NCBI GenBank assembly: GCA_934553285.1
Contig: CAKTFD010000089.1
Location: 1-9,215 of the forward strand
Length of the DNA stretch: 9,215 nucleotides
Reading direction: 5' to 3'
Origin: an uncultured Faecalibacterium sp.
Lineage (GTDB): Bacteria; Bacillota; Clostridia; Oscillospirales; Ruminococcaceae
Shown here one piece after another: positions 1 to 7,015 of the stretch; position 1 is the stretch's first letter; every line of letters starts with the position of its first letter. Made by a program: the position numbers and the translations under genes. Under the pieces are notes generated by a model. It had not been told where the DNA came from, did no database searches, and was given only the letters and a program-made list of their open reading frames with translations.

Positions 1-1
1 G

Positions 2-30
2 ACGACTCTGGCAGTGTCCGGAGTCGTTTT
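2..30 (+). terminator. Intrinsic terminator upstream of glmS
   Basis: A 10-bp stem (2-11 pairing with 18-27, one G-T pair) closes a 6-nt loop and runs into TTTT and then GTAT. This fits a Rho-independent terminator of a gene left of the window. The T-run is short, so an attenuator or a structured leader end is also possible. Confidence 0.6.
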
Positions 31-82
31 GTATAAGTGGGAAAGTACCATAGAAAAATGAATAATAGGAGGGGCAAAACCT

Positions 83-1951
83 ATGTGTGGAATCGTTGGA
101 TTTACAGGAAATCGACAGGCAGCACAGATCCTGCTGGATGGCCTGTCGAAACTAGAATATAGAGGATATGACTCGGCTGGGTTGGCCGTCCGTGATGGAG
201 AAGCACTGGCACAGGTCGTGAAGGCAAAAGGCCGCCTGTCCAATTTAATGGAGAAAACCGATAACGGTAATGCGCTGAAAGGAACTTGTGGTATTGGCCA
301 TACCCGTTGGGCGACCCACGGTGAGCCGAGCCAGACGAATGCACATCCGCATGTTTCCGGTAACTGTAGCCGTTCGGGTTCTGGCGCGGTCGAATCCGAG
401 GTTGTCGGTGTTCATAACGGTATCATCGAGAACTATACCGAGCTGAAAGAAAAGCTGCTGAAACACGGCTATACGTTCTACAGCCAGACCGATACCGAAG
501 TGGTCATCAAGCTGGTGGACTACTATTATAAGAAGTACAACCTCGGCCCTATCGATGCCATTGCCAAGACGATGGTTCGTGTGCGCGGTTCCTATGCGCT
601 TGAGCTGATGTTCCGTGATTATCCGGGAGAGATCTGGGTGGCGCGCAAGGACAGCCCGATGATCATCGGTATTGCGGAGGGTGAAACCTATGTGGCTTCG
701 GATGTCCCGGCGATCCTGAAATACACGCGCAATGTGTATTACATCGGCAACCTTGAATTTGCAAAGTTGATGCCGGGTGAGGCGCATTTCTATGACCTGA
801 ACGGCGACGAAATCGAAAAGCAGACCACAGAGATCAAATGGGATGCAGAAGCAGCTGAAAAGGGCGGCTTTGAGCATTTCATGATGAAAGAGATCCATGA
901 GCAGCCGAAAGCTGTCCAGGATACTTTGAACTCTGTGATCAAAGATGGAGCTATCGACCTGTCCGGTGTGGAGATCACTGAGGACGAGATCAAGAACTTC
1001 GAGCAGATCTATATCGTTGCCTGCGGTTCCGCGTGGCATGTGGGTATGGCTGCTCAGTATGTGCTGGAAGATATGGCGGACGTTCCGGTGCGTGTGGAAC
1101 TTGCATCGGAGTTCCGCTATCGTAAGATGCCGCTTGATCAGAAAGCCTTGGTGATCGTTGTCAGCCAGTCTGGTGAAACGGCAGATACACTGGCAGCACT
1201 GCGTCTTGCAAAGGAAAAGGGCATCACCACAATGGCAATCGTCAATGTGGTGGGCAGCAGTATCGCCCGTGAAGCGGACAAGGTGTTCTACACACTTGCC
1301 GGGCCTGAAATCTCAGTTGCAACGACCAAGGCATACAGCGCACAGCTTGCGGCCATGTACTGCTTGGCGGTTCAGTTTGCAAAGGTCAGAGGAAAGATCA
1401 CGGAGGAGCAGTACAGCTACTATATTTCTGAACTGCTGACACTCCCGGAGAAGATGCAGAAAGCTCTGGAAGATAAGGAGCGCATCCAGTGGTTTGCTGC
1501 AAAGTATGCCAATGCGCATGATGTGTTCTTCGTAGGCCGTGGCATTGACTACGCAGTTTGCCTGGAAGGCAGCCTGAAACTGAAAGAAATCAGCTACATC
1601 CACTCCGAAGCATACGCTGCTGGCGAACTGAAACATGGAACGATCAGCCTGATCGAGCCGGGAACATTGGTCATCGGTGTGCTGACCCAGAGTGAGCTGT
1701 ATGAGAAGACCGTAAGCAATATGCTGGAGTGCAAGAGTCGTGGAGCTTATCTGATGGGTCTGACGACCTATGGCAAGTACGAAATTGAGGATCAGGTGAA
1801 CTTCACGGTCTATGTGCCGAAGGTGGATGAACATTTCGTTGGCAGCCTAGCTGTGATCCCGCTGCAGCTCCTTGGTTACTATGTATCCGTTGCCAAGGGC
1901 CTGGATGTGGATAAGCCGAGAAATCTTGCAAAGAGTGTGACTGTGGAGTAA
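83..1951 (+). CDS. glmS: Glutamine--fructose-6-phosphate aminotransferase (isomerizing)
   Basis: Cytoplasmic enzyme that makes glucosamine-6-phosphate from fructose-6-phosphate and glutamine, the first committed step to UDP-GlcNAc for peptidoglycan. The 622-residue protein is full length. An N-terminal class II glutamine amidotransferase domain (about 1-230) begins MCGIVGF, with Cys2 as the nucleophile after Met removal, and carries GHTRWATHG (72-80), HNGIIENY (111-118) and SQTDTEVV (134-141). Two SIS sugar-isomerase domains follow, with CGSAWHVG (314-321), SQSGETADT (361-369) and SVATTKAYSAQ (411-421). Glu502, His518 and Lys617 match the isomerase residues known from E. coli GlmS, and the C terminus ends in the family signature LAKSVTVE. 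AGGAGG at 67-72, 10 nt before ATG, fixes the start. About 12 extra residues (near 93-107) sit between AHPHVS and VHNGIIEN compared with the E. coli enzyme. No terminator is obvious after the stop. Confidence 0.97.
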   Translation: MCGIVGFTGNRQAAQILLDGLSKLEYRGYDSAGLAVRDGEALAQVVKAKGRLSNLMEKTDNGNALKGTCGIGHTRWATHGEPSQTNAHPHVSGNCSRSGSGAVESEVVGVHNGIIENYTELKEKLLKHGYTFYSQTDTEVVIKLVDYYYKKYNLGPIDAIAKTMVRVRGSYALELMFRDYPGEIWVARKDSPMIIGIAEGETYVASDVPAILKYTRNVYYIGNLEFAKLMPGEAHFYDLNGDEIEKQTTEIKWDAEAAEKGGFEHFMMKEIHEQPKAVQDTLNSVIKDGAIDLSGVEITEDEIKNFEQIYIVACGSAWHVGMAAQYVLEDMADVPVRVELASEFRYRKMPLDQKALVIVVSQSGETADTLAALRLAKEKGITTMAIVNVVGSSIAREADKVFYTLAGPEISVATTKAYSAQLAAMYCLAVQFAKVRGKITEEQYSYYISELLTLPEKMQKALEDKERIQWFAAKYANAHDVFFVGRGIDYAVCLEGSLKLKEISYIHSEAYAAGELKHGTISLIEPGTLVIGVLTQSELYEKTVSNMLECKSRGAYLMGLTTYGKYEIEDQVNFTVYVPKVDEHFVGSLAVIPLQLLGYYVSVAKGLDVDKPRNLAKSVTVE

Positions 1952-1968
1952 AAATAGCACCCATAAAG

Positions 1969-1997
1969 CTGATTTATTTGCAGGTTTGTGATATACT
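1969..1997 (+). promoter_or_regulatory. Extended -10 promoter for the 114-aa protein
   Basis: TATACT at 1992-1997 is preceded by TG and one base (1989-1991), a textbook extended -10 element. A weak -35 (CTGATT, 1969-1974) sits 17 nt upstream. Transcription would begin near 2004, about 30 nt before the ATG at 2033, so in-frame starts further upstream are unlikely. Confidence 0.65.
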
Positions 1998-2032
1998 GGA
2001 GCCACTATAACACAGAAAAGAGGTTGACCACT

Positions 2033-2377
2033 ATGCCCCGTCCCAAAGGCAGCAAAAACCGTCCCAAGCACACCACCAATTCGGTCTCCAAGACTGACTA
2101 CGCATCCCAGATCACAGAGAAGCAGGAAGCAGTCGCTTCCCTGACGGCAGAGATTACTTCTATCACCGCCAATATTGATTCTCTGAAAGCTGACCTGAAA
2201 GAGAAAAAGGCTGCACTTAAGAAAGCCGAGAAAGAGCTGACTTCCTTAGAATCGAAAAAGACAAAAGCAGACGCCAAAGCCGCCGAAGAAGCCAAAAAGA
2301 CCGAAGCAGAATCCGTTCTGAAAAAGCTGCTGGCCGAAGGCATGAGTGCGGACGAGATCCTTGCAAAACTGAAATAA
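2033..2377 (+). CDS. Small basic coiled-coil protein with AT-hook-like N terminus
   Basis: Protein of 114 residues. The start is set at ATG 2033 because AGAGG lies 9 nt upstream and the promoter lies before it; an upstream in-frame start would fall within that promoter. Residues 1-12 (MPRPKGSKNRPK) resemble the extended AT-hook R-P-x-G-S-K-N-x-P-K, which binds the minor groove of AT-rich DNA, although the Gly before the Arg-Pro core is replaced by Pro. Residues 22-92 are rich in Lys, Glu and Ala and low in helix breakers, as expected of a long coiled coil. The last segment (95-114, ending SADEILAKLK) looks like a short amphipathic helix or small helical module. No signal peptide or membrane segment is seen. 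A nucleoid-associated or other DNA-binding role is inference; the family was not recognised with certainty. Confidence 0.85.
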   Translation: MPRPKGSKNRPKHTTNSVSKTDYASQITEKQEAVASLTAEITSITANIDSLKADLKEKKAALKKAEKELTSLESKKTKADAKAAEEAKKTEAESVLKKLLAEGMSADEILAKLK

Positions 2378-2396
2378 TTGTTTCAAAACTCTTCCA

Positions 2397-2420
2397 GTGC
2401 GATTCTCCGGTGCAATTCTC
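2397..2420 (+). repeat. Imperfect tandem 11-bp direct repeat before the metG promoter
   Basis: GTGCGATTCTC (2397-2407) and GTGCAATTCTC (2410-2420) match at 10 of 11 bases with a 13-nt period. They end 10 nt upstream of the -35 box at 2431. They may be an activator site or simply a chance repeat. Confidence 0.4.
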
Positions 2421-2430
2421 TATCTTTTTA

Positions 2431-2459
2431 TTGACAAACCTATTGCTTTTGCGTACAAT
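2431..2459 (+). promoter_or_regulatory. Sigma-A promoter of the metG T-box operon
   Basis: A perfect -35 TTGACA (2431-2436), a 17-nt spacer and -10 TACAAT (2454-2459, 5 of 6) are preceded by an AT-rich stretch (2421-2430). The start of transcription should be near 2466, giving a leader of about 325 nt before metG. Confidence 0.9.
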
Positions 2460-2465
2460 AGACAT

Positions 2466-2755
2466 AACAATGTAAATTGTGCCAAATTGGCTGTGAAGAG
2501 AAGAGTACGCATTGTCTGCGCCTGACAGAAAGCCCGAAGGATGGAACCGGGCAGGCCGCGCTGTGCGGAAGATGGTCTTGGAGCCGCACAGGTGAACGAT
2601 GAGCCTGTGCCGGGCTGCGCCCGTTACTGCGCAAAGGCCGGTTTTTGCCGGCCGGAGGCTGTGCCTGTAAGGGTGCAGCGAAGCAAGGTGGTACCACGAA
2701 AGTTCGGCGCTCTCGTCCTTGTCCGGTTTGACCCGGCAGGGTGGGAGCGCTTTTT
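2466..2755 (+). promoter_or_regulatory. tRNA-Met-sensing T-box leader (riboswitch)
   Basis: This leader fills the gap between the 114-aa gene and metG. It senses the charging state of tRNA-Met and lets transcription into metG when uncharged tRNA accumulates. The signature T-box AAGGTGGTACCACG is at 2685-2698. Its UGGU (2689-2692) can pair with the 3' ACCA end of tRNA-Met, whose discriminator base is A in bacteria. Stem I carries a distal hairpin with GGATGG (2531-2555). The likely specifier codon is ATG at 2572-2574, between GAAG and TCTTGGAG, where T-box leaders place it. Hairpins at 2586-2610 (7-bp stem) and 2636-2653 (6-bp stem) fit stems II and III. The T-box class is clear; the specifier assignment is by comparison from memory. 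Confidence 0.93.
2707..2755 (+). terminator. T-box-controlled intrinsic terminator
   Basis: GCGCTC (2707-2712) pairs with GAGCGC (2745-2750), and the stem continues through G-T and G-C pairs to 2719/2738 with an inner CCGG/CCGG hairpin. TTTTT follows at 2751-2755. Its 5' arm lies just after the T-box sequence, as expected of the mutually exclusive terminator/antiterminator pair. Confidence 0.92.
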
Positions 2756-2790
2756 CGTTGCAGGACCAAAAGAAAGGAAGATCGACCCCT

Positions 2791-4788
2791 ATGAGCGAAC
2801 ACAAGACATTCTACATCACTACCCCTATCTATTATCCCAGCGATAAACTGCACATCGGCCACAGCTATACCACCGTTGCCTGCGATGCACTGGCACGCTT
2901 CAAGCGGATGCAGGGCTACGATGTCATGTTCCTGACCGGTACCGATGAGCACGGCCAGAAGATCCAGGATAAGGCTGCCGATGCCGGCGTGACCCCCAAG
3001 GAATATGTGGATAAGATCGTGGCTACGGTCAAGGATCTGTGGAAGCTGCTGGATGTCAGCTACGACCGCTTTATCCGTACTACCGATGATTACCACATGG
3101 AAAGCTGCCAGAAGATCTTTACCAAGTTGTACGAGCAGGGCGATATCTACAAGAGCGAGTATATCGGCCACTACTGCAAGCCCTGCGAGAGCTTTTGGAC
3201 CGACAGCCAGCTGGTGGACGGCAAGTGCCCGGATTGCGGCCGCGAGGTCTACGATGCCCATGAGGAAGCCTACTTCTTCAAAACCAGCAAGTACGCAGAC
3301 CGTCTGCTGAAACTGTATGAGGAAAACCCTCAGTTTATCCAGCCCGAGAGCCGCAAAAACGAGATGATCGCCTTCATCAAGCAGGGCCTGCAGGATACCT
3401 GCGTTTCCCGTACATCGGTCAAGTGGGGCATCCCGGTCCCGTTCGACCCCAAGCACACCATGTATGTCTGGGTGGATGCACTGAGCAACTATATCTCTGC
3501 GCTGGGCTACGGCAATGAAACTTATCACGATTACGACAAGTTCTGGCCGGCCGACCTGCACATGGTGGGCAAGGAGATCCTGCGCTTCCACACCATCCTG
3601 TGGCCGGCCATGCTGATGGCACTGGATCTGCCGCTGCCCAAGCGGGTGTTCGGCCATGGCTGGCTGCTGATGAACGGCGGCAAGATGTCCAAGTCTGTGG
3701 GCAACGTGGTGGATCCCGTCATCCTGTGCGACCGCTACGGCGTGGATGCTATCCGCTATTTCCTGCTGCGCGAGATCCCCTTTGGCAACGATGGGATGTT
3801 TACCAACGAGGCACTCATCAACCGCATCAACAGCGACCTGGCCAACGACCTGGGCAACCTGCTCAGCCGCACGGTGGCCATGTGTGAAAAATACTTCGGC
3901 GGCACCGTACACAATGTGGCGGGCACCGAGGCCATCGACACCGAGCTGGAGACCATGGTCAATGCGCTGACTGCCAAGGTCACCGCCGATATGGACGACC
4001 TGACCATCCCCCAGGCACTGATGGAGATCTTCGCGGTCATCCAGCGCGCCAATAAGTATATCGATGAGACCGCTCCCTGGGCGCTGGCCAAGGACGAGGC
4101 CAACAAGGAGCGCCTGGAGAGCGTGCTGTACCACCTGTGCGAGGCGCTGCGCGTGTGCGGCATCCTGCTGAACGCCTACCTGCCCACCACCGCCCCCAAG
4201 ATGATGGAGCAGCTGGGTCTGGATGCCTCTGCACTGGATCTGAGCAAGACTACCTATGGCGCACAGCAGAGCTACACCGTGCACAAGGGTGATGCGCTGT
4301 TCCCCCGCATCGATGTGGCTAAGGAGATCGCCCACCTGAAAGAAGAGGACGAGAAGCGCAAGGCTGCTGCTGCAGCTGCTAACAAGGCCAAGGCAGAGGC
4401 TGAAAAGGCTGCTGCTGCCCCCGCTGCGGAGAGCAATGTGGACTTTACCCATGAAGAGGTGATCGACTTTGACACCTTCTGCAAGGTGGAGCTGCGTGTG
4501 GCCGAGGTGCGCGCCTGCGAGAACCTGAAAGAGAGCAAAAAGCTGCTGCACCTGACCGTTTTTGACGGCGAGCGGGAGCGCTGCATCCTGTCCGGCATTG
4601 CCAAGTGGTTCAAGCCGGAGGATCTGATCGGCAAAAAGCTGGGCATCGTGTGCAACCTGGCACCCCGCCCCATGATGAAGGGCAAGTACGTCAGCGAGGG
4701 TATGATCTTTGCGGCGGATACTGCGGATGGCGGCTGCTCCATTGCCTTCTATGGCGATGATGTCCCGGTTGGCAGCCGCATCCACTAA
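2791..4788 (+). CDS. metG: Methionyl-tRNA synthetase
   Basis: Attaches methionine to initiator and elongator tRNA-Met in the cytoplasm. The protein has 665 residues. The class I catalytic domain carries HIGH at 21-24 and KMSKS at 298-302. Four cysteines in two CxxC pairs (C129/C132 and C146/C149) form a zinc-binding knuckle. The helical anticodon-binding domain spans roughly 340-510. A Lys/Ala/Glu-rich linker (about 515-548) leads to a C-terminal EMAPII/Trbp111-type tRNA-binding OB fold (about 556-665), the long dimer-forming MetRS form. The start is ATG 2791: it follows AAAGGAAG (2773-2780) and gives the family N terminus KTFYITTPIYYPSDKLHIGH, whereas in-frame starts further left lie inside the T-box terminator. 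It heads the T-box operon, and a transporter gene starts 12 nt after its stop. Confidence 0.97.
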   Translation: MSEHKTFYITTPIYYPSDKLHIGHSYTTVACDALARFKRMQGYDVMFLTGTDEHGQKIQDKAADAGVTPKEYVDKIVATVKDLWKLLDVSYDRFIRTTDDYHMESCQKIFTKLYEQGDIYKSEYIGHYCKPCESFWTDSQLVDGKCPDCGREVYDAHEEAYFFKTSKYADRLLKLYEENPQFIQPESRKNEMIAFIKQGLQDTCVSRTSVKWGIPVPFDPKHTMYVWVDALSNYISALGYGNETYHDYDKFWPADLHMVGKEILRFHTILWPAMLMALDLPLPKRVFGHGWLLMNGGKMSKSVGNVVDPVILCDRYGVDAIRYFLLREIPFGNDGMFTNEALINRINSDLANDLGNLLSRTVAMCEKYFGGTVHNVAGTEAIDTELETMVNALTAKVTADMDDLTIPQALMEIFAVIQRANKYIDETAPWALAKDEANKERLESVLYHLCEALRVCGILLNAYLPTTAPKMMEQLGLDASALDLSKTTYGAQQSYTVHKGDALFPRIDVAKEIAHLKEEDEKRKAAAAAANKAKAEAEKAAAAPAAESNVDFTHEEVIDFDTFCKVELRVAEVRACENLKESKKLLHLTVFDGERERCILSGIAKWFKPEDLIGKKLGIVCNLAPRPMMKGKYVSEGMIFAADTADGGCSIAFYGDDVPVGSRIH

Positions 4789-4800
4789 GAGGGAAAGCCT

Positions 4801-5760
4801 ATGTCTACCAATACTGCCGTCCGTGCGGCAAAGCTGGATAAGGTCTTTGGCACGCCGGCATGCGCTGTGCTGCTGGCCATCTTCTGCAATGTCCTGTGGG
4901 GGTCGGCCTTTCCGTTCATCAAAATGGGCTACCGCCTGTTCTCCATCGATTCCGGCAATACGGCCTCCATCTTCTGCTTTGCGGGGGTGCGGTTCATGCT
5001 GGGCAGCGTGCTGGTGCTGCTGGGCAGTATCCTGCTGCAGGGGCAGGCACCCCGGTTTCCCCGGGGCAGGGTGGCAGCTGAATGCTGTGCGCTGGGATTG
5101 TGGCAGACCACAGCCCAGTATGCATTCTACTACATCGCCGTGGCCATGCTCACCGGCGCTTTTGGCGGCATCCTGAACAGTACCCAGAGCTTTCTGGGGG
5201 TCCTGTTTGCCCACTTTATCTATGGCGATGCAGACCGCATGACCCCCGCCAAGACCCTGGGCTGCGTCGTCGGCTTTGCCGGGGTGCTTATCGGTACCAT
5301 CGGCAACCATGGCAGCGGCAGCAGCTGGGGCGTTATCTGTATGCTGGCGGCCACGGTCATCTTTACCCTGTCCGGCCCGTGGAACAAGTCGGTCACCAAA
5401 AAGGCGGATAGCTTTGCCGTCTGCTTTTTGAACCTGTTCGTGGGTGGGCTGGCGCTGTTTGTGCTGGGTACCATTATGGGCGGCCGGCTGCATGTGCAAA
5501 GTGCGCTGGCGGCGTTGGTCATGCTGTACTTGGCCTTCATCTGCGGTGCGGGCTACATCCTGTGGGCGCTGCTGATGAAAAACAACCCGGTCAGCCGTAT
5601 CGCCATCTTTGGCTTCGTCAATCCGGTGGTCAATGTGCTGCTGAGCGCGGTGCTCAATGGCGAACCGCTGTTCCGCTGGCAGTACCTGGCGGCGCTGGTG
5701 TTCGTTTGTGTGGGCATCTGGCTGGTGAACAAGGCCCCCGCCCGGAAGGAGAAGGTATGA
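4801..5760 (+). CDS. EamA/DMT-superfamily transporter, substrate unknown
   Basis: Predicted inner-membrane permease of the drug/metabolite transporter superfamily, with 319 residues and about ten hydrophobic segments in two EamA halves. The first half shows the family pattern N-V-L-W-G-S-A-F-P-F-I-K (30-41) in helix 1. The second half ends with FVNPVVNVL and NGEPL (272-290), the usual Pro- and Glu-containing motif of the penultimate helices. A charged tail (KAPARKEKV) follows. GAGGGAAAG precedes the ATG, and the gene lies 12 nt after metG and overlaps tatD by 4 nt, so it should be transcribed with them under the Met T-box. Members move amino acids, nucleosides, sugars or drugs, often outward. 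Control by tRNA-Met makes methionine or a related compound a plausible substrate, but only by inference. Confidence 0.9.
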   Translation: MSTNTAVRAAKLDKVFGTPACAVLLAIFCNVLWGSAFPFIKMGYRLFSIDSGNTASIFCFAGVRFMLGSVLVLLGSILLQGQAPRFPRGRVAAECCALGLWQTTAQYAFYYIAVAMLTGAFGGILNSTQSFLGVLFAHFIYGDADRMTPAKTLGCVVGFAGVLIGTIGNHGSGSSWGVICMLAATVIFTLSGPWNKSVTKKADSFAVCFLNLFVGGLALFVLGTIMGGRLHVQSALAALVMLYLAFICGAGYILWALLMKNNPVSRIAIFGFVNPVVNVLLSAVLNGEPLFRWQYLAALVFVCVGIWLVNKAPARKEKV

Positions 5761-6572
5761 CCGGCCCTATTTTTGATACCCACGCGCACTACAGCGCCCG
5801 CGCCTTTGATGCAGACCGCTTTGCGCTGCTGGACAGCCTGCCCGCCAAGGGGATTGTGGGCGTGTGTGAGCAGGCTACCCACTCCGGGGATGCCCCCCGT
5901 GTGCTGGAACTGGCGCACCGCTACCCCTGGGTGGTGGCCGCGATCGGCATCCACCCGGAAAGCCTGCTGCCTGCCGCTGATTGCGGTGAGGACGGCCCCG
6001 CCCCCACAGTGTCGGTGTACGGCGGCGACTGGGCAGCCGAGATGCGCGCCCTGCTGCCGTATTACGAGGACCCTAAGGTCGTGGCAGTAGGCGAGTGTGG
6101 GCTGGACTACCACTGGCCGGTGCCAAAAGAGGCGCAGCTGGCGCTGTTTGAAGCCGAGATCCGGTTGGCACTGGAGCTGGATAAGCCCATCATCGTGCAC
6201 GACCGGCAGGCCCATGCAGATGTTTACGCCCTGCTCAAAAAATATCGCCCCAAAGGTATCGTGCACTGCTATTCCGGCAGTGCAGAGGATGCCGTGTGGC
6301 TGGCAGAGCAGGGACTGTATATCGGCTTTGGCGGTGCCTGCACCTTCAACGGTGCCAAGCGCGCCGGTAAAGCCATCGATGCGCTGCCGCTGGAAGCCAT
6401 CGTGCTGGAGACCGACTGCCCCTATATGGCGCCGGAGCCGGTACGCGGCACCCGCTGCGACAGCTCTCTGATCCGCTATGTGGCCGAGTATATCGCCCGG
6501 CGCAAGGGCCTGGCCCCGGAGGAGGTATTCCGCACAACCGCCGCAAATGCCCGCCGGGTGTACGGACTGTGA
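5757..6572 (+). CDS. tatD: TatD-family metal-dependent hydrolase (DNase)
   Basis: TIM-barrel metal-dependent nuclease of the amidohydrolase superfamily; family members act as 3'-5' exonucleases on DNA or RNA. The protein has 271 residues. Visible metal-site motifs are DTHAHY (7-12; His9 and His11), AIGIHPE (62-68), VGECGLDYHW (111-120; Glu113), IIVHDR (145-150; His148), GIVHCYSG (167-174; His170) and ETDCPYMAPEPVRG (218-231; Asp220). After RG the usual N-x-P pair of the family reads C-x-S (234-236). Residues about 76-91 look like an insertion. The start is ATG 5757, in ATGA overlapping the transporter stop, with AAGGAG just upstream. This suggests translational coupling; a longer in-frame version would lie over the transporter gene. 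tatD commonly follows metG in Firmicutes, where rnmV and ksgA often come next; they are absent here. Confidence 0.95.
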   Translation: MTGPIFDTHAHYSARAFDADRFALLDSLPAKGIVGVCEQATHSGDAPRVLELAHRYPWVVAAIGIHPESLLPAADCGEDGPAPTVSVYGGDWAAEMRALLPYYEDPKVVAVGECGLDYHWPVPKEAQLALFEAEIRLALELDKPIIVHDRQAHADVYALLKKYRPKGIVHCYSGSAEDAVWLAEQGLYIGFGGACTFNGAKRAGKAIDALPLEAIVLETDCPYMAPEPVRGTRCDSSLIRYVAEYIARRKGLAPEEVFRTTAANARRVYGL

Positions 6573-6669
6573 TCCCTATTTTTCCGCAGGTCGCGGGGCA
6601 GGACGCTCCGCTGCTGTATAGATCAAGCCAATTTGTTCAAACTGTTATAAAAACAAGGAGATTTTTATC

Positions 6670-6903
6670 ATGAAAGCACGTATTCCTAAACACCGCGAGT
6701 TCATCATCAACTTCCCTGACAGCATTGACCAGAACAAGGCCAATGAGGGCTGGGCAAAGCTGCAGCAGATCGTGGAGGACTACAAGAAGGCACACAATGG
6801 CGCTTCTGTTTACGCTCCTACCTTCATCGAGGACTGCGAGCCTGCAGTCAAGAAGCTGCAGGAAGAGTACGGCTTTGAGTACACGGTGGATTTCGTTCAG
6901 TAA
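6670..6903 (+). CDS. Conserved-looking small protein of unknown function (77 aa)
   Basis: A soluble-looking 77-residue protein with no membrane segment, signal peptide or cysteine pair (single Cys at residue 57). It begins MKARIPKHREFI and ends in a Tyr/Phe-rich acidic stretch. A mixed alpha/beta fold is plausible: a short strand at 10-14, an amphipathic helix at about 23-41, a helix at 55-66 and strands at 67-76. Family not recognised. AAGGAG lies 10 nt before the ATG, codon choice is biased (mostly AAG for Lys, GAG for Glu), and a strong terminator follows 19 nt after the stop. It could be read through from tatD, 97 nt upstream, since no terminator is seen between them. An AT-rich TATAAA at 6646-6651 lacks a convincing -35. 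Confidence 0.85.
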   Translation: MKARIPKHREFIINFPDSIDQNKANEGWAKLQQIVEDYKKAHNGASVYAPTFIEDCEPAVKKLQEEYGFEYTVDFVQ

Positions 6904-6922
6904 TTTCAGGCCAGCCTGATGT

Positions 6923-6961
6923 AAAAGGGTCATTGCACGGTTTTGTGCAATGACCCTTTTT
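6923..6961. terminator. Strong bidirectional intrinsic terminator
   Basis: GGGTCATTGCAC (6927-6938) pairs perfectly with GTGCAATGACCC (6945-6956) around a 6-nt loop. The stem is flanked by AAAA and TTTTT, so a T-run follows it on either strand. It lies between the convergent 77-aa gene and the minus-strand Dabb gene and can end both transcripts. Confidence 0.95.
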
Positions 6962-7015
6962 GCGTAGTAGTATCCCATGTGCCGAAAGGATAGAGCGTCG
7001 GCCTGCCCTGGTGGC

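Noticed and set aside
1..82. A glmS ribozyme upstream of glmS
   Set aside because: Only 82 nt are available, and I see none of the conserved ribozyme core strings I know; the visible hairpin with a T-run fits a terminator better. A ribozyme further left cannot be excluded from this window.
245..1039. A long minus-strand open frame inside glmS
   Set aside because: Antisense shadow of a highly conserved enzyme gene, with no ribosome site and no domain-like sequence.
2719..2790. A longer metG start at TTG 2719
   Set aside because: It lies inside the T-box terminator. ATG 2791 has a ribosome site and gives the conserved MetRS N terminus.
2440..5499. A minus-strand open frame of about 1000 codons opposite the T-box, metG and the transporter
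   Set aside because: It is the antisense shadow of metG and the transporter: His/Gln/Gly-rich composition, no recognisable domain, and the plus strand carries clear family motifs throughout.
5562..5756. A 65-residue N-terminal extension of TatD
   Set aside because: It overlaps the transporter C terminus in another frame. The ATG at 5757 follows AAGGAG and starts just before the DTHAHY metal motif.
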